This document shows positions 56,003 to 64,000 of a DNA stretch of 64,000 nucleotides, piece by piece (positions within the stretch are counted from its first letter, which is position 1; each line of letters begins with the position of its first letter). The notes under the pieces were generated by a model. The model had not been told where the DNA came from. It searched no databases and saw only the letters and a list, made by a program, of their open reading frames with translations. Origin of the DNA: Paramecium tetraurelia. Taxonomy: Eukaryota; Ciliophora; Oligohymenophorea; Peniculida; Parameciidae. The DNA lies in contig NW_001799641.1 of assembly GCF_000165425.1 (NCBI RefSeq), positions 501,027 through 565,026 of the forward strand. The letters are read 5' to 3'. A program made the translations under genes and the position numbers.

Positions 56003-57230
56003 TCATGTTTTGCGCAAAGTATTAGTTTTTTTTAGGATCTCTTAACTATTTTCGTATTATTTATCAATCAATTCTAAATCTAAGCATTTTTTACTTGGTT
56101 GTCTCTTACTATTTTGATCACTAAAACTTTTGGCTCTCTAAATATAGTATAGATATTTATAATTACTGAGCTAAGATATTCATATTTGATTGGATTTTAT
56201 TTATTATTGGAATTATTGATATATTGGATGTTTTAAGGAAAGTTGTTTTGATACAAGGATTTGGAGCCTGATCTAGTATTGTCTGCAAAATAATTTTAGG
56301 GTTTAGTGTTATTATTTGGGGTTTTTGATACAGTTGACTGCAGCGGGATTTAAAATTCGAATCCTGCAATGGAATTTTTATTTTAACAGGATTATACAAT
56401 ATTTTGAGATCCACCAATACTAAGAAGAACCTCTAAAATAATAATAGGAAGTTTTACGTTTGGTATTTTATTAACTATTTAAATATGCAGAGGGTTCTTC
56501 AACAACTGTTGATAATCTTTAATCTTTAATTTTAATCTTTTTCATATCAAGCTATTTAGAGTTTTTCATATTTTCTTTAGATTCTTGCATTTATAATTGT
56601 TTTGATGAAAGGGTGCAAGGTTATATTTAGTTTTTTCGATCAGTGTTATTTTTTGTGCTTTAAGGCAATGAGAAACCCTCCATATTGAGAGTGGCTTTAA
56701 TACCTTACTACCCAATTTTGTTGAAATTTTTGAATACTTCTGCTGATTACTCTGTCACTTATATTTCAGGCTCATAATATTATTGCATTTCTCGGTTGAT
56801 ACTCTCATAAGCACTATCAAATGGCGTTCCTTAATAATTAACAATTGACATCTAAAATATGAATATGTTCACTTTTTTAGGATTATTTAGTTCATTTTGA
56901 AGATTATCATTGTTGTATATCTCTGTATCTTCTAATTTTCTGAGAAAGAAATCATCTGGCTCTGTTTTATGTCCCATCCTTCTAATAGGAGAGATCGGCA
57001 TTTATTGAGGTTTCTTGTTTGGTTTGGAGAAGTACTACAATATCTGCTGTATAAGAATGGTCTAAGCAGTATTATTATGAAAATACATTCTGATTTTGTT
57101 GTTTAGAATTCTATACTTGTAATTCCATGATTTAAGTAAACACTTTAGTCCAACTTTTCAGTGTCTTCTTTATTGACTTAATATCATTGACTAGTTGATC
57201 TCTTACGAAGACGCCTTGCTCATCCATCAT
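56003..57230 (-). CDS. Hypothetical Asn/Gln/Ser-rich protein
   Basis: Starts MMDEQGVFVRDQLVNDIKSI with a coiled helix, then becomes low in complexity. Better-ordered pieces are DDFFLRKLEDTEIYNNDN and SAEVFKNFNKIGQQGIKATL. The second half (GGSQNIVQSCQNKNSIAGFE, then SGSKSLYQNNFPQ) is Asn/Ser-rich. A 29-nt intron (GTAATTATAA...ATATTTAG) near 56150 leads to the end KKTNTLRKT. One frame change near 56430 requires an intron I could not define. No domain is recognised; probably a disordered scaffold-type protein. Confidence 0.6.
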
Positions 57231-57331
57231 AGTTGTTATAATTAAATATATAAATATCGTTAATGAAGAATTATGCGTCACACCCACTATAATCAAGTGG
57301 AAAAGGAAGTTTATAAGACACTCCTTATTAT

Positions 57332-59969
<2,638 letters not shown>

Positions 59970-60033
59970 ATTAGTTAATTTCCTTGAGTGAATTTGATTT
60001 TACAATTAATTTTTTAGTCAACTTAATTTATAC

Positions 60034-62056
60034 ATGATATAAGTCCTTGATCAAAACGATAGAGAAATATACAAATATCGATTGCTATAAGGAGAAAATA
60101 GATTTGGTAGTGATCCAAAACAATGTAAGCACCTCATAAGAAATGTTCAGGGTTTTCTCTTCTCTGTCGTAAATCTACATTTTAGAAATTTAGGCTTTAC
60201 TGAAAAATGATGTGTATTTAACTCATTTCAGCAGTTCAGATTAAGTTTTTAAAGAAGCAACTTTGTAACAGGATTAAAAAGTCGAGATACCAAAAAATTT
60301 CATAATTGAAATGGTTCCAATCAGAAATTATTATTTTTAAAACATTAAGTTCAAATTGCTTAACTTAGTTGATAATGCTTATTTAAATAAATAATGCATC
60401 TTTCAAACAACATAAGTCTTAGAAGATTTTGGTGGTACAATGGCTTTGGATGATATTTTGGATTGCCCTTAATAAATTATAACTAAAATTTCAGCTACTT
60501 AATAGGTTTCAACAACTTAAATCCTAAGTTCCTAAGATCAAGACTTATCTTAATCATTAAAGTTTGATGAAAATGATTCATCAGCCTTATCAAGTTTGTA
60601 AGAACTAATTTAACAGTATCCAAGAATTAATTAAATGATAAAATCTAACTCTTCTACAATTGATACATCAACTTAAACAGAAAATATGGAACTAGAACCT
60701 CAATAATAGAAATCTAGAACTTTATTTAGCGAATTATTTAAATTTAAAAAGTTAACTCCATAGATACAATAAACTTCATAGTTATCTAATCCAATTAATA
60801 ATCATTAATATTAGTCTACACAAATTGATTAAACAATTCTTGATTCATAAATATAAAACGTAAATTCAGATGATATACAGAACTCTTAATTTTTGAAGAA
60901 AAAGGCCGAGTAAGGAGGCACAATAATTGATGAAGATTTAGAGAAAGCTTTTTCTTCTGAATAAAATAACAGGAGTATTAAGTAAGAAGAATCTACTTTC
61001 AAACGCTTAAACAGCACAAAATCAGACAATGTTTAAATTACTTGTTCAAGACTAGAAAATAATTCAAAAATTGAATTAAATGATCTTTTTGGAAGTTTGC
61101 CAGAATTACCAAATTAATAAATTTAATAATAACCAAAATCGATTAAAAAGTTCAACATGACTAAGTCTAATATTTTAAATAATAGGTTTGAGGATGCTTT
61201 TCAGGATATGTATAAATCTTAAGATTAAAAAGAATAAACTCCAATAAAATTGAGAAGCTAGATTTAGAAATTAACTTCAATAATTGGGAAAGAAGGAAAA
61301 AAACAAAGCAAAAGTGATTTGAAGAAAGTAGCATTATTAAAAAAAATAACTGATGAAATTTCTGATGAAACCTCTGGAGAACCTGTATAATAAAAATACA
61401 ATATAAGACATGCTAATTCAATGGAATTACCAGCAAATAAATTAATATAGCAAAATAACTCTATTAATAATAAGTAAAAGGAAAATTAAAGACCTTTCTT
61501 AAAGAAAAATAAAATTATTCGTTTAATTGCATTTAGCGGGTTTTAATAACATGAAATACCAAAATCAAATGATTTAAAATTATTAGGTTTAGAAATTGTG
61601 AGTAATCAATTAGAGAAATTTGACTTGCTAGTCTTGAATAATCCTCCAAAAAGAACTTTCAAATTTTTAAGTGCTTTGATGCTTGGGGCTGAAATAGTAA
61701 CATTAGATTGGTTGACTACTTCGCTTAAAGAAGGAAAGGTAATTTAACATTTCCAGAATTACATTCCCAACAGCGAAGAGTTTTTAAATTCTTTTGGATT
61801 CAGCATTTAGCAAATCTTATAAAGTAGGGATTCCTATTTTGAAACAAATGAAAATCTAGTACAAATATTTGATGGGAAATATTTTGTTAAAGTGGATGTT
61901 ACACCTTCAAAGGCCGAAATTGAATATCTAATAAAATTAGGAGGTGGATAGATATAATAGAAGCCTGATAAAAATGCGATCATCATAAGCGATATTAAAA
62001 TAGGTAATTCTATGCCATCAGATTATATTCTGGATGGATGTATGTTTCAATAATGA
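60034..62056 (+). CDS. FHA-like plus tandem BRCT protein (MDC1/Brc1-like)
   Basis: One 25-nt intron (GTAAATCTAC...AATTTAG near 60170); 665 aa with exact phase. The N terminus resembles an FHA domain: MIQVLDQNDREIYKYRLLQG, then ENRFGSDPKQCKHLI, where the Arg and Ser would contact phosphothreonine. The middle 350 residues are Ser/Gln-rich with TQ and SQ sites (TAQ-type codons), typical targets of ATM/ATR kinases. The C terminus is a BRCT pair with the class signature RTFKFLSALMLGAEIVTLDW in the first repeat and KYFVKVDVTPSKAEIEYLIK, LGGGQIQQKPDKNAIIISD in the second. This layout matches DNA-damage mediators that bind phosphorylated histone H2A tails. The role is inferred. Confidence 0.75.
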
Positions 62057-62222
62057 CAGTGTATTTCTGAATGTTTTTCATATTTATATAATTGCTCAAA
62101 TTTTGAGAGAGTATTTTACTATAATTATAAAAACCTAATAGTATTGAAAAATTCAGAAACATATCACTTAATTTGAAAAATGATATAAACTGATTTTGAT
62201 TAGATATTAGGATATTATAAGT

Positions 62223-62540
62223 TCATTATAGATGTTCCATCCAATCTTTAGAACCGTTAATCCAACGTTCTTTATCACAAGTTGTATTCAAACTATTGTT
62301 TCTATACATGGTGGCCATCAATAAGTGCTAAAATTAACATAATTATTACATCAGTGAATTTTCCATTATGGTTATACTCTTTTGGAATCGGAATGTAGGA
62401 CGGCTTGCTGCCAATCAATTATCCATGAGTTCTATAGAATTACTTTGCATGAAGTTTCATAAATTCTAATACATATAGAGGATGATTTGTATACCTTCAT
62501 CAGAAAGTTCTTTGGTATTAATTGATTAATTGGTGCTCAT
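62223..62540 (-). CDS. Hypothetical small protein
   Basis: 88 aa with two introns (29 and 22 nt), phases exact. It starts MSTNQSINTKELSDEEFMKL and continues HAKQFYRTHGQLIGSKPSYI, HNGKFTDHLLMATMYRNNSL and ERWINGSKDWMEHLQ. The compact, mixed composition looks like a folded small protein, possibly a subunit of a larger complex. There is no signal peptide or membrane helix, and I do not recognise it. Confidence 0.65.
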
Positions 62541-62753
62541 GCGAATTTAAGTTTGAAAATATAAATATTAATTAATCGTTCACATTAAGTAACAACTTTT
62601 TTATATATATAAAATAAATTCAAAATTATTATAAAATATTACAGAATTCGATGATACTAAATTAATATTATCAGATATTTTTCATTCTATGTAATTTATA
62701 ATTAACGTTCAAGATTAATACTCAACTTGCTTGGTTATCAAAATTCAGTTTAA

Positions 62754-64000
62754 ATGATTTTTAGATTTTTACATTCATAATTTATTATAGTTCTTTTTGA
62801 TAAGATATTGCAAGTAAAATTTTAGAAAGAGAAGGTTTTACTATTTATCATTTTTATAAAGCTAAGAATAGAATAAGCACTTAGAAAGAATTGTCTGATG
62901 TTCATTTAAATTATTAATATATTATTTCATATATGTAGTTTATGAATTTGGAAGAATACTTATCTACAAGAATGCAGGAGATGTCCAAGTTTTATAATCA
63001 GCTCAATATTCCTAAATGTAACAAATGTTTATTAGAAAAGATGATGATATCAAGTACAATGTATAAGTTAAGGAATAACAAATTGAGAATAGAAGTTAAA
63101 AGCATTTTGAATACAAACAGGAAACTTCATAGAATTCATTCATTAATGAATTTATTGAAGAACCTTAACATTAGTAAAATAAATACCAGGACATCTTTGA
63201 TGAAATCCCAATAAAAGGAGCATAAAAACCATTTGAATAATTATTATAAGATCAAGGTATTGTTTAATAGGAGAAGAAGAATAAGAAGGAATTTTTAAAG
63301 AAGGGGACTCGATAATTTTTATCCAATGCATAGACAAGATCGGAACTATCAAAGAGAGAACATGAGGAGATCTTAAAGATGAATAATGAAAATGCAGTTG
63401 AATAATAACAGCAAAAAAAGCTACCTGTTCATTTTTTATAGAAGGGTAAAGGTAAATAATGTACACAAAAAGCAAATGATTCTATCTTGGACCATACTAA
63501 AAATGATGAAAGTATCATTTAACAACATGATGATAAAAATGATTTAAAAAAAGAGAAATATCTATTAGAGTAGCAACAAAAGGAATTGCAAAGGATGAAA
63601 TTTCAATAATAAAAATAATTGGAATAAGAGAAATTGGAATTTGAGAAATGGAAGGAAGAAGAAAAGAAAAAAATTGAGAGAATTACCAAAAAACATTATA
63701 CTATTCAATAATAAAGGTAACAGTAATTAACAACAAAATAATTGGAAGAATTAGATTTCTTAAGAAAAAGAGTGGCTTAATAAAATGAGGAGATTAAGGA
63801 ATTGAAATTTTAGTTGGAGAAATCATAGCAATAATTATAATAAATAAACAATTCTCAAAACATAAGCACTCATAATATTAATAAGCTGATTGCTTAATCA
63901 TCTCCTCCTTAAAGTAATTATTCTACTAAAGCATCCAATTTTTCAGAAAATAAAACAACTTCATATGCCATGATGCATAATAAACAAGGTTGTATTAATG
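62754..64000 (+). CDS. CPAP/Sas-4-like centriolar protein, N-terminal part
   Basis: The reading runs off the right edge. Near the start, text such as ILEREGFTIYHFYKAKNRI appears, and several frame changes up to about 63150 imply short introns. From about 63160 the frame reads YQDIFDEIPIKGAQKPFEQL, then LLQDQGIVQQEKKNKKEFLK and KGTRQFLSNAQTRSE. This parallels the CPAP/CENPJ region where a short helix of the ERLIEEQL type precedes KPFLKRGEG. A long coiled coil follows (KLEFEKWKEEEKKKIERITK and EIKELKFQLEKSQQQLQQ). CPAP/Sas-4 binds tubulin and sets centriole length, fitting an organism with thousands of basal bodies. The C-terminal TCP10/G-box domain would lie beyond the window, so the call is tentative. 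Confidence 0.5.

Noticed and set aside
56163-56417. Minus-strand reading starting MVDLKILYNPVKI
   Set aside because: A different minus frame (GGSQNIVQSCQNKNS...) continues the upstream gene through this interval and connects through a good 29-nt intron, so this one is a shadow.

Overview
The window reads as a somatic (macronuclear) chromosome segment of a ciliate, almost certainly a Paramecium. In the standard code it holds only scraps, but with TAA and TAG read as glutamine and TGA as the only stop, long family-matching proteins appear on both strands. Many genes are interrupted by very small introns, mostly 20-36 nt, starting GTA/GTG/GTT and ending TAG/AAG (examples: 1362..1383, 4173..4194, and the 22-nt intron near 11900 in the EF4/LepA gene). 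That combination is typical of Paramecium; Tetrahymena shares the code but has longer introns. Genes are packed with gaps of 10-200 bp and the DNA is very AT-rich. All translations here were done by eye, so intron borders and some starts are approximate.

Left part (1-14.5 kb): small hypothetical genes, an ankyrin/IQ protein, a coiled-coil protein, a divergent protein kinase, a type I membrane protein and an ankyrin-bromodomain protein, all on the minus strand. On the plus strand follow a decayed mitochondrial ribosome recycling factor, two unknown proteins and a mitochondrial EF4/GUF1 gene with a reading-frame anomaly. A stomatin-like gene lies convergent to it.

Middle (14.5-34.8 kb): a Rab-like GTPase with a C-terminal membrane anchor, an E1 (Uba1)-like protein that appears to lack the catalytic cysteine, NOP10, a Sec61-beta-like gene, a Pumilio (PUF) protein with a poly-Q tail, a MORN protein, a large coiled-coil protein, a calcium-dependent protein kinase, a secreted glutamine cyclotransferase, a secreted PPC/DUF296 protein, a small acylation-candidate protein, an FCP/SCP-type phosphatase and a helix-turn-helix protein. 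Two unusually long AT-rich stretches (31855-33421 and 34768-36217) carry no gene I can support.

Right part (36-64 kb): cilia, trafficking and signalling genes. They include a protein with four copies of an FFAADDP motif, coatomer zeta, a sperm-tail PG-rich repeat protein, a quinone-oxidoreductase-type dehydrogenase, a TLDc protein with an acylation-type N terminus, an anoctamin (TMEM16), a polycystin-type channel, an AGC kinase, an FHA-plus-BRCT protein resembling DNA-damage mediators, and a gene cut by the window edge that resembles the centriole protein CPAP/Sas-4.

Neighbouring genes are not arranged in operons and mostly work in unrelated processes. I see no CRISPR, rRNA, tRNA, intact transposon or prokaryotic feature. 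The most notable items are the decaying translation-factor genes, the cysteine-less E1, the tail-anchored Rab, the ankyrin-bromodomain protein and the FHA-BRCT protein.
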